A DNA stretch of 44,798 nt from Alphaproteobacteria bacterium (GTDB lineage: Bacteria; Pseudomonadota; Alphaproteobacteria; RF32; CAG-239), in assembly GCA_017444525.1 (NCBI GenBank), contig JAFSWL010000025.1, positions 1-44,798 of the forward strand. Direction: 5' to 3'. The notes under the pieces were generated by a model. That model was given only the letters and a program-made list of their open reading frames with translations. It had not been told where the DNA came from and ran no database searches. The position numbers were made by a program, and so were the translations under genes. This document shows positions 31,351 to 41,561 of the stretch, in pieces (the first letter of the stretch is position 1; the number at the start of each line of letters is the position of its first letter).

Positions 31351-33093
31351 TTAAATATTCAGCATAAACGGTAACAACACAGTATCATATTGCAAGCGTT
31401 TGAAAAGTTTTAAATAGCGGATATCAACACCGCTCTGTGCAAAAACAGCTACCGTATCGACATTGCTTTGCATAACCAATTCGCGTAGTTTTTCGCTGAA
31501 ACTCTTTTCACGCGGATATGTAATGATTTTGAATTCATCATCTGCTTTAATTCCGCTTTTTTTCTTAGCCTCTCCGATTGCCGTACTTAAGCTGCCCATT
31601 TTATCCACCAATCCGAGTTCTAATGCTTCTCTACCGGTCCACACGCGACCACGTGCAATTTCATTAATATTTTTTGTTAGCTTACGGTTTGCTGCTACTT
31701 TTTCCGTAAAATCTTTATAAACCTCATCCAAAGACGCATTGAAAATTTGCTTTTCACTATTTGAAAAAGGCTTATTTACACTTAAAATATCGGCATTCTC
31801 CCCGATTTTTACATCAGTCCAATTTATCCCAAATTTCTTCCACAAATCCTGCATCACGAATTTACCGCCCAAAACCCCGATAGAACCTGTAATTGTCATT
31901 GGTTCTGCCACAATCATATCACCGGCTAACGAGATAAAATAACCACCGGACGCAGCATAACCCGACTGTGATACAATTATTGGTATTTTCTTTTTATTTT
32001 TCAAATAGTTAAGTGCAAAATAAATCTCATCAGCAGCATTATAGCTCCCTCCGGGACTATCAATACGTATAACCAAAGCTTTTAAGTTTTCAATATCCTC
32101 TATTTCTGCCAAATCAGCCAATACACTCTGACTGCCGATAACCATTTGTCCTTCAAAATCAGTAGAAGTTTTTCCGATATCAATAATACCGTTCAAATTC
32201 AATACTGCTACTGCCGGTATATTACCCTCATTCGAGAAAATCTGCGTAGCATAATCTTCCACTGCAATAAAATTTTTCACTCCGTTTTGTTTCAACTTTG
32301 TTTCCAGCTCCGGTAAATAAAGAATATCATCAATCAACTTCATTTCTTTTCCTTGTTCGGAGCTTAACGGCGCCTGATTAATAATATTCTCCCAATTTTC
32401 CGTCAGATTGCGGTTATTTACAATATCAGCTCTGATTTCACTCATCAGACTGTTGCCCAGACGCGTCATTTCACTCATATATGCGTCTGATATATATTTA
32501 TCCGTAAACGATGCCATTGCCGTTTTATATTCATATCTGGTGTAAAATTCCGGATAAACCCCTATTTTATCCAATAAACTGCGAGCAAACGGCAGCTCAA
32601 TACTGATTCCTGTTAAACCTATATTTGTATGCGGTTGCATATAAATCTCATCAAAAAAAGAAGCCAAATAATATTCTCTGTTTCCTTGTCCGAATGGTCC
32701 GAACCCTTGTGAATATACATACGCTTTTTTACCGCTGTTTCTAAAATAATTTATAGCTCTTGCCACATCCTGAATCTGCGCCAATTCCAAATCAGACACA
32801 TCCAATCTGGCGACAATCCCGTCAATTCGTTTATCTGTCGCAGCCATTTCTATAGATTTGATTAGATCGGTCAGTCGTATTCCCTGATGCTCCAACAACT
32901 CATCTATTAAACCGTTAGAAGCCTGTTCACTGAAATTATGGCTGAAATCAATTGTCAATATCGAATGTTTTGGAATCTTTACACTACTACCGGATCCTAA
33001 ATGTACGATAACAATTGCAATCGTACCGATTAAAAGCATTGCGCCCAATACCGTACAAACGGATTTAATCCATTTATATATTTTTGCCATCAT
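31351..33093 (-). CDS. sppA: Signal peptide peptidase SppA, 67-kDa long form
   Basis: Membrane-bound serine protease that degrades cleaved signal peptides. The 580-residue chain has one N-terminal membrane segment (about 11-32) and two tandem S49 domains, as in the long form. The catalytic Lys is in the first half (EYKTAMASF, about residue 190), and the Ser is in the second (SGYAASGGYFIS), preceded by IRIDSPGG. This split Ser/Lys dyad works across subunits of the tetramer. Its ATG overlaps the stop of the acyltransferase gene by four bases. The full second half, including the tail LGLVDKMGSLSTAI, shows it is not the short Gram-positive type. Confidence 0.94.
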   Translation of the reverse strand: MMAKIYKWIKSVCTVLGAMLLIGTIAIVIVHLGSGSSVKIPKHSILTIDFSHNFSEQASNGLIDELLEHQGIRLTDLIKSIEMAATDKRIDGIVARLDVSDLELAQIQDVARAINYFRNSGKKAYVYSQGFGPFGQGNREYYLASFFDEIYMQPHTNIGLTGISIELPFARSLLDKIGVYPEFYTRYEYKTAMASFTDKYISDAYMSEMTRLGNSLMSEIRADIVNNRNLTENWENIINQAPLSSEQGKEMKLIDDILYLPELETKLKQNGVKNFIAVEDYATQIFSNEGNIPAVAVLNLNGIIDIGKTSTDFEGQMVIGSQSVLADLAEIEDIENLKALVIRIDSPGGSYNAADEIYFALNYLKNKKKIPIIVSQSGYAASGGYFISLAGDMIVAEPMTITGSIGVLGGKFVMQDLWKKFGINWTDVKIGENADILSVNKPFSNSEKQIFNASLDEVYKDFTEKVAANRKLTKNINEIARGRVWTGREALELGLVDKMGSLSTAIGEAKKKSGIKADDEFKIITYPREKSFSEKLRELVMQSNVDTVAVFAQSGVDIRYLKLFKRLQYDTVLLPFMLNI

Positions 33094-33863
33094 TTACCCT
33101 CTTTTTTAATTTGAGACAACATTGCTGCCGCATGCGGATATTTGGCAGCTGCTTCATTATTGAGCTCCACGCATTTGGTTTCGATTACATTTTGTAATTC
33201 TTGCATAAATTCTTCTTTAGTCTTACCTTCGGCACTTATCGGAGGCAAAAATTCAAAGACTGCCGTTCCGGAATAACGTAAAAACGAATTCTTGGCCCAA
33301 AATAATCCGGTATTAACTGCTACCGGAATCACAGGAAGCTTAACATTTTCCGCCAAAAAATAAATTCCAGACTTATACCCTTTGGTTGTTCCCGGTAAAC
33401 ACCTTGTTCCTTCTGGAAAGATCACTACAGGTCTGCCGGTTTCCGTCTGTTTTTTCACAGCTCTTACCATATTTTTCATAGCCGAAGCTCCGCCTTTGCG
33501 ATCTACCGGAATCATTCCGTAAAAATACTGTGTCCAGCCAAAAAACGGCATATAAATCAGCTCTTTTTTCAAAATATAAGTAATGGTCGGTACAAATTGT
33601 GTAAATGAATAAGTCTCTAATGCCGACTCATGCTTGCAAGCATAAATGGCATGTTGTTTCAGAATATTTTCTTTTCCGCGTATCTCAAATTTTATGCCGG
33701 CAAAAAAATGTATCCAGAACAATGCTATAGGCATTATAATATTGTCCCAAAAATAAATTGTTGCTTTACGCGGAAACAATGCCACAACCAGCTGTAAAGT
33801 ACAACCTATCATTAAAGTGCCGAAAAAGAGAATATTGGTTAAAAATGATCTGATATAAAGCAT
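33090..33863 (-). CDS. plsC: 1-acyl-sn-glycerol-3-phosphate acyltransferase (PlsC-like)
   Basis: Adds the second acyl chain to lysophosphatidate in phospholipid synthesis. The 257-residue product has an N-terminal membrane segment (about 9-30) and the PlsC domain. Motif I is H78-ESAL-E83 rather than the textbook HX4D; a Glu in this place is also found in several proteobacterial homologues, so activity is likely. Motif III is VVIFPEGTR and motif IV VIPVAVNTG. It is ten bases after the YdcF-like gene and overlaps sppA by four bases. Another acyl acceptor (for example an ornithine lipid or lyso-lipid) cannot be excluded. Confidence 0.88.
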   Translation of the reverse strand: MLYIRSFLTNILFFGTLMIGCTLQLVVALFPRKATIYFWDNIIMPIALFWIHFFAGIKFEIRGKENILKQHAIYACKHESALETYSFTQFVPTITYILKKELIYMPFFGWTQYFYGMIPVDRKGGASAMKNMVRAVKKQTETGRPVVIFPEGTRCLPGTTKGYKSGIYFLAENVKLPVIPVAVNTGLFWAKNSFLRYSGTAVFEFLPPISAEGKTKEEFMQELQNVIETKCVELNNEAAAKYPHAAAMLSQIKKEGK

Positions 33864-33873
33864 AAAGTTTCTC

Positions 33874-34464
33874 CTAAAACAAATTACGCATCCAAGCCAA
33901 CAGAAACTTATTGTATTCAGATGCCGTAAACTTAAAGGTTCCCCAAGACATAAACCATTTTTTTGATAAATGGTCGGAATACACCGGATGCGGCAAAATT
34001 ACAAATTTAGTATTTAAGGCATAAAGTTCCAACATACTGCGTGGCAGATGATAATTTGATGTAACCAGACGAACCGAATTTATATTGTTTTTCTCTGTCC
34101 ACTCTTTGACTTCCCGCGCATTGCCGACAGTATCCCTTGCTTTATATCCCAGTTCCACCAGTTCCGGATTATCGATATAAATTTTAGCCTTATCTTCAAT
34201 ATCTTTAATCGAAACATTTTCTGAAACACCGGATATAAAAAGCCTGTTTGCCAGATTATTATTCAGCAATCTAATGGATTCTGCAATTCTGTTGCGCCCT
34301 CCGGTCAATACAACCACTGCATCGGTTTTATGATATTCATCAATTGAATATCCGTAAATTTTACCGCAAAAAAACATAAAACCGACTACCCAACAGATCA
34401 ATACTACACACAAAGGCAAAAGAAAGTACCAAAAAGTTGTTTTATATTTTTTGTTTATCAACAC
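33874..34464 (-). CDS. YdcF/DUF218-like membrane-anchored protein
   Basis: A 196-residue protein with one N-terminal membrane segment (about 9-31) and a DUF218/SanA-ElyC-YdcF type domain outside: DAVVVLTGGRNRIAESIRLL, FISGVSE, DTVGNAREVKEW and VTSNYHLPRSMLEL are the conserved blocks. Relatives affect envelope integrity and undecaprenyl-linked wall synthesis (ElyC, SanA); the chemistry is unknown. I start at the GTG at 34464, five bases after GGAG; the frame stays open further upstream inside ftsX, but those starts would overlap it by up to 97 bases. With this start the gene overlaps the ftsX stop by seven bases, so it is translationally coupled to the division gene. Confidence 0.85.
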   Translation of the reverse strand: MLINKKYKTTFWYFLLPLCVVLICWVVGFMFFCGKIYGYSIDEYHKTDAVVVLTGGRNRIAESIRLLNNNLANRLFISGVSENVSIKDIEDKAKIYIDNPELVELGYKARDTVGNAREVKEWTEKNNINSVRLVTSNYHLPRSMLELYALNTKFVILPHPVYSDHLSKKWFMSWGTFKFTASEYNKFLLAWMRNLF

Positions 34465-35366
34465 ATTTTCTCCAATGAACGACGCACTGTGTAATATGCA
34501 GTAAACCTTGCAAAAAGCAAAGAAAATACCGGAGTAAGCAGCATTATGATCCAATTAACCTCGTTCAATCCGGCACCATTTAACAAACCGCTGCCCGTGG
34601 ATATTGCATATTTTGAAATAAGAATAATCGTTGGCACTGCAATCATTAGACCTATAACTCCCGAAAAGAAACCGATTTTGGCATAACTGTGTGCATATTG
34701 TTTTGCAATATAATCATCTTGCGCCCCGATAATATGCAATATCTCAATAGAATTCATATTTATGCCGAGACTGGTATGGGTTGAATAATAAATGGAAAAT
34801 GCGCAGATAATAATCACCATTGTCAACACTGCCAGTGCCAGAGAATTCAGCGAATTGGCAAATTTCAAAAGACGATTAAGCCATAAACGATGATTATCTA
34901 TTGAAGCATTGGGTGTTATTTTATGTAAATTACGCGTAATTTCATCATAATTAATTTCAACATCTTCATCCAGTTGAATATCCATCAGCTGCGGTATCGG
35001 CAAAGACGTAATATCCACCTTATTGCCGAGCCACGGTGTCATTAGTTTTTCAATACTTTTGACATCAAGCACATGAACACTCTTAACTCCGGACACATTT
35101 TCCATATATTGCAGAACTTTATTAATCTCTAGCTGCGTTTTATCGGTATCGATTTTTTTGTTTTCATCTTCAACCGGCAACACCTGTACCGTAATCGAAC
35201 CGGTAATATCTTTTTCCCAATTAATAACCATGGAATGAATAGCCATTACCATAGCCAAAACCACTACAAACAAATACATATAAATAGATGACAGCACATA
35301 CATAAACAATGACGTATCTTCATCATCTACCGTAATTTCATTTTTACGCATCAATTCTCTATACAT
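34458..35366 (-). CDS. ftsX: Cell division protein FtsX
   Basis: Membrane partner of FtsE; the complex controls septal peptidoglycan hydrolases. The 302-residue product has a cytoplasmic N-terminus, a first membrane segment (about 24-46), a periplasmic domain of about 120 residues, and three more membrane segments in the C-terminal 130 residues with the FtsX-type MNSIEILHIIGAQDDYIAKQYA loop that contacts the ATPase. It lies 11 bases after ftsE. The periplasmic domain is diverged, as is usual in alphaproteobacteria; identification rests on topology, the ABC-permease loop and the ftsE neighbour. Confidence 0.92.
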   Translation of the reverse strand: MYRELMRKNEITVDDEDTSLFMYVLSSIYMYLFVVVLAMVMAIHSMVINWEKDITGSITVQVLPVEDENKKIDTDKTQLEINKVLQYMENVSGVKSVHVLDVKSIEKLMTPWLGNKVDITSLPIPQLMDIQLDEDVEINYDEITRNLHKITPNASIDNHRLWLNRLLKFANSLNSLALAVLTMVIIICAFSIYYSTHTSLGINMNSIEILHIIGAQDDYIAKQYAHSYAKIGFFSGVIGLMIAVPTIILISKYAISTGSGLLNGAGLNEVNWIIMLLTPVFSLLFARFTAYYTVRRSLEKMC

Positions 35367-35377
35367 TATTTTCTCCG

Positions 35378-36082
35378 CTATACACGCTGCAACGCCGGAT
35401 ACAATTTGGCGGTACCATTGGATAAATCTATTCTCTGATAATTATAAGAGGATGTCAGTTGCTCATTATGAGTTGCCAACACGATGGTAGTTCCAACTTT
35501 ATTCAGCTCGATAAATAAACGCATCAATTTTTCGGCAATTTCCGCATCAACACTTCCGGTAGGCTCATCTGCAAACAGAATATCCGGACGATTAATCACA
35601 GCTCTGGCGATGGCCACACGCTGTTTTTCACCGCCGGAAAGCGTACTGCACTGCTTATAAACACTGCGATGCAATTCAATCCACTTTAAAAGTTCCATTA
35701 CCCGCTTATTTATTTCTTTTTCGTTCATTCCGCGCACCCGTAGCGGCAAAGCTATATTATCATAAACAGTCAAATGCTCCAACAGACGAAAATCTTGAAA
35801 CACCACTCCTATTCTTTGTCGCATCAGAGCTAAATTTGTACGGTTAGAAAAGTTTATATTATTACCGAACACATTTAAAATCCCCTTGCTGGGACGCTTA
35901 ATTAGATAGAGCATGCTCAGCAAAGTCGTCTTACCAGCACCGCTCTTTCCGGTTACAAAACTAAATGATCCAGGCATCAACGAAAGATAGATATCTTTCA
36001 ACACATCCTCACCGTCATACCCTACAGAAACATTCTGCATATCAATGATCGGTTGCAATATATCAGCTGTATTATCTGTCAT
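35378..36082 (-). CDS. ftsE: Cell division ATP-binding protein FtsE
   Basis: ABC ATPase that drives FtsX. The 234-residue protein is one nucleotide-binding domain with Walker [11 protein letters not shown]-loop [17 protein letters not shown], signature [15 protein letters not shown], Walker [13 protein letters not shown] and the H-loop ATHNE. The ATG at 36082 is chosen because GGGGAG precedes it closely and the product then begins at the usual place; the frame is open for ten more codons upstream. It is the first gene of an eleven-gene minus-strand operon to 23500 and is divergent from the zinc-ribbon gene. Confidence 0.95.
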   Translation of the reverse strand: MTDNTADILQPIIDMQNVSVGYDGEDVLKDIYLSLMPGSFSFVTGKSGAGKTTLLSMLYLIKRPSKGILNVFGNNINFSNRTNLALMRQRIGVVFQDFRLLEHLTVYDNIALPLRVRGMNEKEINKRVMELLKWIELHRSVYKQCSTLSGGEKQRVAIARAVINRPDILFADEPTGSVDAEIAEKLMRLFIELNKVGTTIVLATHNEQLTSSYNYQRIDLSNGTAKLYPALQRV

Positions 36083-36152
36083 AATCTCCCCCCAAAACAG
36101 ATGATAGACCAATGTTACAACAATTATCTATTTAATAAAATATTTTTTTTAA

Positions 36153-36180
36153 TTGCTTATCAATATTTTTGGAATATAGT
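36153..36180 (+). promoter_or_regulatory. Promoter for the zinc-ribbon gene
   Basis: TTGCTT (36153-36158) and TATAGT (36175-36180) are 16 bases apart; AAGAGG at 36189-36194 is the ribosome binding site for the ATG at 36200. The leader would be only about a dozen bases. The 87-base gap must also hold the ftsE promoter on the other strand. Confidence 0.55.
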
Positions 36181-36199
36181 GTAAAAAAAAGAGGTTAAT

Positions 36200-36997
36200 A
36201 TGTTAATAAGTTGTCCCGAATGCCGAGCGGTATACAATATTTCGGCAGATTATATTCCTGAAAACGGAAAAAAATTTAAGTGTGCGGAGTGCGGTTATAT
36301 CTGGATGGTTTATCCAAGTGATGATACATTGGTAGAGCCGGAGGAAGATAACCGACTATCTGATACTTCTTCCGCAATCATCCCCAAAAACTCCGAAGTC
36401 ATGGATATTCCTGACGAAACTCCGCAAAACAACATCAATGACGATATTGACGCAATGTTTCGGCGCCTTTCACACAATACCAAAAATTTGTTTTCTTCCG
36501 GCAGTGCGGTAGAAGACATGAATTGGTGGGAGAAAATCAAACATTATACCGCCAACACATTTTCAATATATATGCTCTCGGCCTTTATGCTGACAATTGC
36601 TATTGCACTCAGTGCCAAAATAATTAAAGATTATCGTTATGAAATCGTCGCACAAATACCTCTTATGGAACGCATGTATCAAAGATTTGGTGTAGAAAGT
36701 ATATATCGCGGCAAAGATTTAAAGATAAAAGACGTTCAGATAAAAGAAATTATAAAAAACAATCAATCGTATATTGAAGTAAGCGGTCGGCTCCATAATT
36801 CAGGAAAGCAAACCGTAATGGTTATGCCGGTAAAAGCCTCGGTTATAACTGCCGATGAAAAAATAGAAGATGAAATAACGGAGATTCTATCCGAGCATAA
36901 GTTGGAACCTGAATTTGGAGCCCTGTTCCGCATATTATTAAACTATCCGTCCGCGAACGCTCGGAAAATCAGAATTACACTGGAAGATATCAAATAA
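36200..36997 (+). CDS. MJ0042-type zinc-ribbon membrane protein with DUF3426-like domain
   Basis: A 265-residue protein with an N-terminal zinc ribbon, C5-x2-C8 and C28-x2-C31 (ISCPECRAVYNI ... KFKCAECGYIW), matching the MJ0042 finger of alpha- and deltaproteobacterial proteins. An acidic linker, one membrane segment (about 121-139) and an extracytoplasmic C-terminal domain of about 120 residues follow, with strands typical of DUF3426 (SYIEVSGRLHNSG, MVMPVKASVIT). Its divergent position next to ftsE-ftsX is a recurring alphaproteobacterial arrangement. The function is unknown; a link to division or envelope stress is inferred from that neighbourhood. Starts 87 bases from the ftsE region on its own promoter. 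Confidence 0.88.
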   Translation: MLISCPECRAVYNISADYIPENGKKFKCAECGYIWMVYPSDDTLVEPEEDNRLSDTSSAIIPKNSEVMDIPDETPQNNINDDIDAMFRRLSHNTKNLFSSGSAVEDMNWWEKIKHYTANTFSIYMLSAFMLTIAIALSAKIIKDYRYEIVAQIPLMERMYQRFGVESIYRGKDLKIKDVQIKEIIKNNQSYIEVSGRLHNSGKQTVMVMPVKASVITADEKIEDEITEILSEHKLEPEFGALFRILLNYPSANARKIRITLEDIK

Positions 36998-37016
36998 TCT
37001 ATGAAAGGAAACAAAA

Positions 37017-37469
37017 ATGTTAAGAGATGATTTGCAAAACAGTTTGAAAGAAGCCATGAAAAACCGTGATACACAAACGGTAAACGCGGTACGCCTGATT
37101 ATTGCCGGTCAAAAAGAAAAAGATGTTGAAGCTCGCGGTAAAGGTCTGGAAAAGGCTTCAGATGATGTTTTGTTGGCTATGATGCAATCTATGATTAAGC
37201 AACGCAAAGAATCTATTAAAATTTATCAAGACGGCAATCGTCCGGATCTGGCAGAAAAAGAACAATCCGAAATCGATGTTATCACTCGCTTCTTACCTAA
37301 GCAGCTTTCTGCAGCCGAGACCGAAACCGTAATCAAAGCCATCATCACCGAAATCGGTGCTGCTTCAATCAAAGATATGGGTAAAGTTATGGCTGCTCTC
37401 AAAAATAAATATGCCGGTCAGATGGATTTTGGCGCAGCATCAGGTATCATTAAACAACTCTTATCTTAA
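37017..37469 (+). CDS. GatB/YqeY domain protein
   Basis: A 150-residue free-standing YqeY domain: LRDDLQNSLKEAMKNRD (2-18) at the N-terminus, VRLIIAGQKEKDVEARGK, the central SMIKQRKESIKIYQDGNRPDLAEKE and FLPKQLS, and the C-terminal GKVMAALKNKY with the final GASGIIKQLLS-like helix. The same fold forms the tRNA-binding tail of GatB, but the biochemical role of the free protein is not established. The ribosome binding site is AGGAA. It precedes dnaG by 11 bases; YqeY-dnaG-rpoD is a conserved order across bacteria and alphaproteobacteria in particular. Confidence 0.93.
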   Translation: MLRDDLQNSLKEAMKNRDTQTVNAVRLIIAGQKEKDVEARGKGLEKASDDVLLAMMQSMIKQRKESIKIYQDGNRPDLAEKEQSEIDVITRFLPKQLSAAETETVIKAIITEIGAASIKDMGKVMAALKNKYAGQMDFGAASGIIKQLLS

Positions 37470-37480
37470 ATTCACAATAC

Positions 37481-39349
37481 ATGAATGACGATCTGTTAAA
37501 ATTTCTTGATGAATTACGTAGCCGTATCTCTGTTGCTGAGGTAATCGGAGAAAAAGTTAAATTACAGAAACGCGGCCGCGAATACACAGGTTTATGCCCG
37601 TTTCATCAAGAAAAAACACCTTCGTTCACTATTAATGAGAGCAAAGGATTTTACCATTGTTTCGGCTGCGGTGCTCATGGAGATGTGGTAAAATTTGTTA
37701 TGGACAGTGAAGGTTTGCCGTTTATTGAAGCTGTAAAAAAGCTTGCTTCCCGTGTCGGCATGGAACTACCGGCTCTGAGTAAAGAAAGTCAGGAAGCGGC
37801 ACAGCGCCGAAAATCTTTGTACGAAATCATGGATATGGCTGCCGATTTTTTCGAAAAAAATCTTTATATGCCTGTGGGTGCTCATGGTTTGAGTTATTAT
37901 CGGCAAAAACGTGGTCTTAGCGATGAAACCATAAAAAAATTCCGTCTCGGATATGCACCAGGCAATAATGCCTTAAAAGCTTATCTGACATCCAAAGGAA
38001 TTTTTGAACAAGATATGGCAGATTTGGGATTGATAAGCATTCCGGAAGATGCGAATCGTAAACCAAACGACTTTTTTTATGATCGAGTTATGATTCCGAT
38101 AATGGATAAACAAAAAAACATTATTGCTTTCGGCGGCCGCATATTAGGCGACGGTCAGCCCAAATATCTTAACTCACCGGAAACTCCGATATTCAACAAG
38201 CGCCGAATTTTATATAATATGAATAATGCCCGTGAATCGGCTTATGCCAATAAGCGGCTGATTATATGTGAAGGTTATATGGATGTAATTGCACTTGACA
38301 GTTTCGGGTTTACCTACGCTACTGCCCCCTTGGGGACGGCATTAACGGAAGAACAAATTATAGAAGCTTGGAAAGTTTGCAACACCCCTACGCTTTGTTT
38401 TGACGGTGATACAGCCGGCATTCGAGCAGCAATTCGTTCGGTTGACCGTATTTTACCCAATTTGAGAGCCGGTTACTCCGTAAACTATATTTTCTTGAAA
38501 GGAGCCAAAGATCCGGACGAACTGCTACACAAATTCGGCGCGGAAACATTTGAAAAATATATGGTTCGGGCCAAGCCATTGGTAGATATATTGTGGCACA
38601 AATGCAAAATGAATAAAGACTCTTCAACTCCCGAACAAAAAGCCTTAATAGAAAAGGAAATTTTTGAAGAAGTTGCCAAGATTAAAGACAATCAAATCCG
38701 TAACTATTATACACAAGAAATGAAAAAACGGATTTATTATACTTTCGGACGTGGTGCTGAATTTAAAAACAATCAGCCGACAAACAATAATACTGGAAAT
38801 TCAAATAACCACAAAGACCATAACTACAATAAGTTAATTCATAAAAATTATAGTAAAACTTCACTTTTAAGACAAGGGGGAAATCTGATAAAAAAACCCC
38901 CTTTGACAGATTTATTTATACGTAAAATAGCAGCTGCCATGATATTATATCCGCAGCTTGCCGAAGCATATTGTGAGCGTCTTGCGGATTTTGAAATCAG
39001 CAAATCTTCTTTCTCCAAAATATTAAACGAAATTATGGAAATCATGCAGGAAGAAAAATCCACAGATTCAGCAACTCTTGTGGAAAAGTTACGCTTAAAT
39101 TTTGCTAATGAAATTGATGGCCTTTGGGAATTAAATATGTATAAAATGCAAAAAATCGACCTGCCAGATTTAAAAACAGAAATCAACGATTGTCTCAAAG
39201 AAATTCAATTAAAACAAATTGATACAGAAATAAATGAATGTACTTCATTGCTAAAAAAACAGCCGGAAAATGCCGAAAAAATATACGAACGCTATAAACA
39301 GCTTATTATTGAACGCAACAAATTTTTAACCGATGATAATTTTATTTAA
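37481..39349 (+). CDS. dnaG: DNA primase
   Basis: Makes RNA primers for replication. The 622-residue protein has the CHC2 zinc finger (C39, H42, C60, C63), the RNA-polymerase domain with the conserved FDGDTAG and EGYMDVIAL TOPRIM motifs (EGYMD supplies the catalytic Glu), and a C-terminal helicase-interacting domain (about 460-622). An Asn/His-rich low-complexity linker at about 428-455 (NNQPTNNNTGNSNNHKDHN) separates core and C-terminal domain. No ribosome binding site is evident before the ATG, so translation may be coupled to the yqeY gene 11 bases upstream. Confidence 0.97.
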   Translation: MNDDLLKFLDELRSRISVAEVIGEKVKLQKRGREYTGLCPFHQEKTPSFTINESKGFYHCFGCGAHGDVVKFVMDSEGLPFIEAVKKLASRVGMELPALSKESQEAAQRRKSLYEIMDMAADFFEKNLYMPVGAHGLSYYRQKRGLSDETIKKFRLGYAPGNNALKAYLTSKGIFEQDMADLGLISIPEDANRKPNDFFYDRVMIPIMDKQKNIIAFGGRILGDGQPKYLNSPETPIFNKRRILYNMNNARESAYANKRLIICEGYMDVIALDSFGFTYATAPLGTALTEEQIIEAWKVCNTPTLCFDGDTAGIRAAIRSVDRILPNLRAGYSVNYIFLKGAKDPDELLHKFGAETFEKYMVRAKPLVDILWHKCKMNKDSSTPEQKALIEKEIFEEVAKIKDNQIRNYYTQEMKKRIYYTFGRGAEFKNNQPTNNNTGNSNNHKDHNYNKLIHKNYSKTSLLRQGGNLIKKPPLTDLFIRKIAAAMILYPQLAEAYCERLADFEISKSSFSKILNEIMEIMQEEKSTDSATLVEKLRLNFANEIDGLWELNMYKMQKIDLPDLKTEINDCLKEIQLKQIDTEINECTSLLKKQPENAEKIYERYKQLIIERNKFLTDDNFI

Positions 39350-39367
39350 TTTTTTTGAGTTCTGTTC

Positions 39368-39396
39368 TTGACAAACCGATAAAAATTAACTAAATA
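39368..39396 (+). promoter_or_regulatory. rpoD promoter
   Basis: TTGACA (39368-39373) and TAAATA (39391-39396) are 17 bases apart in the 107-base gap between dnaG and rpoD. The leader to the ATG at 39457 would be about 55 bases. It allows rpoD to be expressed apart from dnaG. Confidence 0.5.
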
Positions 39397-39456
39397 TATC
39401 CGGTGCTAGCAAATGTAATCTTTTTAAAGATTAAAATCGATTTTTTAAGGAACGTC

Positions 39457-41538
39457 ATGGCAGAAAAAAACAATCAGGAATTATATGAATCGGAAAATAG
39501 CGATGAAGCTATTGTTTCTGCATCGGAAACCGCTATCAGAAATTTAATCACCAAAGGCAAAAAACTCGGATATATCACCATGGAAGAGCTTAATCGCTCA
39601 CTTCCTCCGGAAAAACTGTCTTCAGAGAAATTAGAAGATATCATGTCAAGCATATCTGAAATGGGTATAACTATCACCTCGGATGCCGAACTTGACGAGG
39701 AAGAAAATGATAAAAATTCGGAAGATTTTCAATATAGTGAGAACAATGAAGATATTGATAATGTCGGAAATATCGACCTTAAAGATATTGGTCATTCTGA
39801 TGATCCGGTAAGAATGTACCTCAAAGAAATGGGGTTGGTGGAGCTGTTGTCGCGTGAGGGTGAAATAGCTATATCCAAACGCATCGAAGCCGGAAAAACT
39901 GTTATGATTAGCGGTTTATGTGAAAGTCCGATGACTCTTAAAGCCATATCGGAGTGGCGTGATCAGCTTGAAAACGGCGAATTACAACTACGCGATATCG
40001 TCGATTTAGAGATGATGTACGGGGATGATTCCGAAGCAATGGTATATGATGATACTGAGACGCAGGTCGTTGATGATTTGGAAAAAGTTACGGCCGAATT
40101 GAACGAGTCAAATCTTGATGAAATAGATGATGATTTAGATACCGATATTGATATTGATGACGATGTCAACGATGATATGGAAGAAAGCGATGATGAAAGT
40201 ATTGAGACGCTTGAAGAGGATGCTTCGGATAACACTGATGAAGATGCCGAAGGTATAGGACACAATTCCACATCCGTTTCGGCAATGGAAAATATGCTTT
40301 TGGAGCCGGTTTTGGAAACATTAAGCAAGATTGCCGGTCAATATGATAACCTGAAAAAAGTACAATCTCAAAGAATGGCCTCCATTTTATCCGGCCGCAA
40401 GATAATCTCGACAACTGAAAAAAAATATACCAAACTCAAGAAAGAGTTGGTTGATTTGATGAGTTCGATTCATCTTAACAGTTCGCGGGTTGAACAATTG
40501 GTCGAACAGTTGAATGATTTAAATAATCGCTTACTCTCGCAAGAAGGAAAATTGTTACGTTACGCGACTGCCTGCAAAATTAAGCGCGAAGATTTTCTTA
40601 AATCTTATCAAAAATCTGAGTTAGATCCGAATTGGATGAACAAAATTGCTCAGGAAAAAGATAAACACTGGCAGCTATTTCTGGAAAAATACGGAACTGA
40701 AATTGCGGAAATCCGTCAAAATGTGGCTCAGATGGCTCAAGAATGCGATTTACCTATCAGCGAATACCGCCGCATGGTAGAAACCATAAAAAAAGGAGAA
40801 CGTGAGGCAGAAAGAGCTAAAAAAGAAATGATTGAAGCCAATCTACGTTTGGTTATCTCTATTGCAAAAAAATACACCAATCGCGGTATGCAGTTCTTGG
40901 ATTTAATTCAGGAGGGAAACATTGGTTTGATGAAAGCGGTTGATAAATTTGAATATCGCCGCGGTTACAAGTTCTCGACTTATGCAACTTGGTGGATTCG
41001 CCAAGCGATAACCCGTTCAATTGCAGATCAAGCGCGCACCATTCGCATTCCGGTTCACATGATTGAGACCATAAACAAATTGGTGCGCACTTCCCGTCAA
41101 ATGTTGGCGGAAATGGGACGTGAGCCAGTACCTGAGGAATTAGCTAAACGTCTGTCTATGCCACTTGATAAAATCCGCAAAGTGATGAAAATAGCCAAAG
41201 AACCGGTAAGTCTTGAAGCTCCTGTCGGTGATGAGGAAGATTCTTCTCTTGGCGATTTTATTGCAGATGAAAGTGCTGTTCAGCCTTTGGATATGGCCAT
41301 CCATAGCAATTTAAAAGAAACTTGCACTAAAATTCTTTCTTCTTTAACTCCTCGTGAAGAACGCGTATTGCGTATGCGTTTCGGTATTGGCATGAATACC
41401 GATCACACTTTAGAAGAAGTAGGAAAGCAATTTAATGTAACGCGCGAACGTATTCGTCAAATTGAAGCGAAGGCTTTGCGTAAACTTAAGCACCCTAGCC
41501 GTTCAAAACGCCTACGTTCATTCTTAGATCATTCATAA
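39457..41538 (+). CDS. rpoD: RNA polymerase primary sigma factor (sigma-70)
   Basis: The 693-residue housekeeping sigma factor. Region 1.1 (about 22-70, [17 protein letters not shown]), region 1.2 ([21 protein letters not shown]), a non-conserved acidic stretch with long Asp/Glu runs (about 185-255), region 2 ([37 protein letters not shown], then [20 protein letters not shown] for -10 recognition), region 3, and region 4 with the -35 helix-turn-helix ([27 protein letters not shown]) are all present. The start at 39457 has AAGGA nine bases ahead; an ATG-like start further upstream is not needed. A terminator follows at once, ending the zinc-ribbon/yqeY/dnaG/rpoD block. Confidence 0.97.
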   Translation: MAEKNNQELYESENSDEAIVSASETAIRNLITKGKKLGYITMEELNRSLPPEKLSSEKLEDIMSSISEMGITITSDAELDEEENDKNSEDFQYSENNEDIDNVGNIDLKDIGHSDDPVRMYLKEMGLVELLSREGEIAISKRIEAGKTVMISGLCESPMTLKAISEWRDQLENGELQLRDIVDLEMMYGDDSEAMVYDDTETQVVDDLEKVTAELNESNLDEIDDDLDTDIDIDDDVNDDMEESDDESIETLEEDASDNTDEDAEGIGHNSTSVSAMENMLLEPVLETLSKIAGQYDNLKKVQSQRMASILSGRKIISTTEKKYTKLKKELVDLMSSIHLNSSRVEQLVEQLNDLNNRLLSQEGKLLRYATACKIKREDFLKSYQKSELDPNWMNKIAQEKDKHWQLFLEKYGTEIAEIRQNVAQMAQECDLPISEYRRMVETIKKGEREAERAKKEMIEANLRLVISIAKKYTNRGMQFLDLIQEGNIGLMKAVDKFEYRRGYKFSTYATWWIRQAITRSIADQARTIRIPVHMIETINKLVRTSRQMLAEMGREPVPEELAKRLSMPLDKIRKVMKIAKEPVSLEAPVGDEEDSSLGDFIADESAVQPLDMAIHSNLKETCTKILSSLTPREERVLRMRFGIGMNTDHTLEEVGKQFNVTRERIRQIEAKALRKLKHPSRSKRLRSFLDHS

Positions 41539-41561
41539 TTGCTATACAAATACCATAAAAG

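Noticed and set aside
33600-33650. Loss of the catalytic Asp in the acyltransferase HX4D motif
   Set aside because: Glu in this position occurs in other proteobacterial homologues, and the FPEGTR motif is intact, so it is not evidence of inactivation.
40018-40260. Acidic Asp/Glu stretch in the sigma factor as an unusual insertion
   Set aside because: Primary sigma factors of proteobacteria carry a variable acidic region between regions 1.2 and 2, so this is expected.
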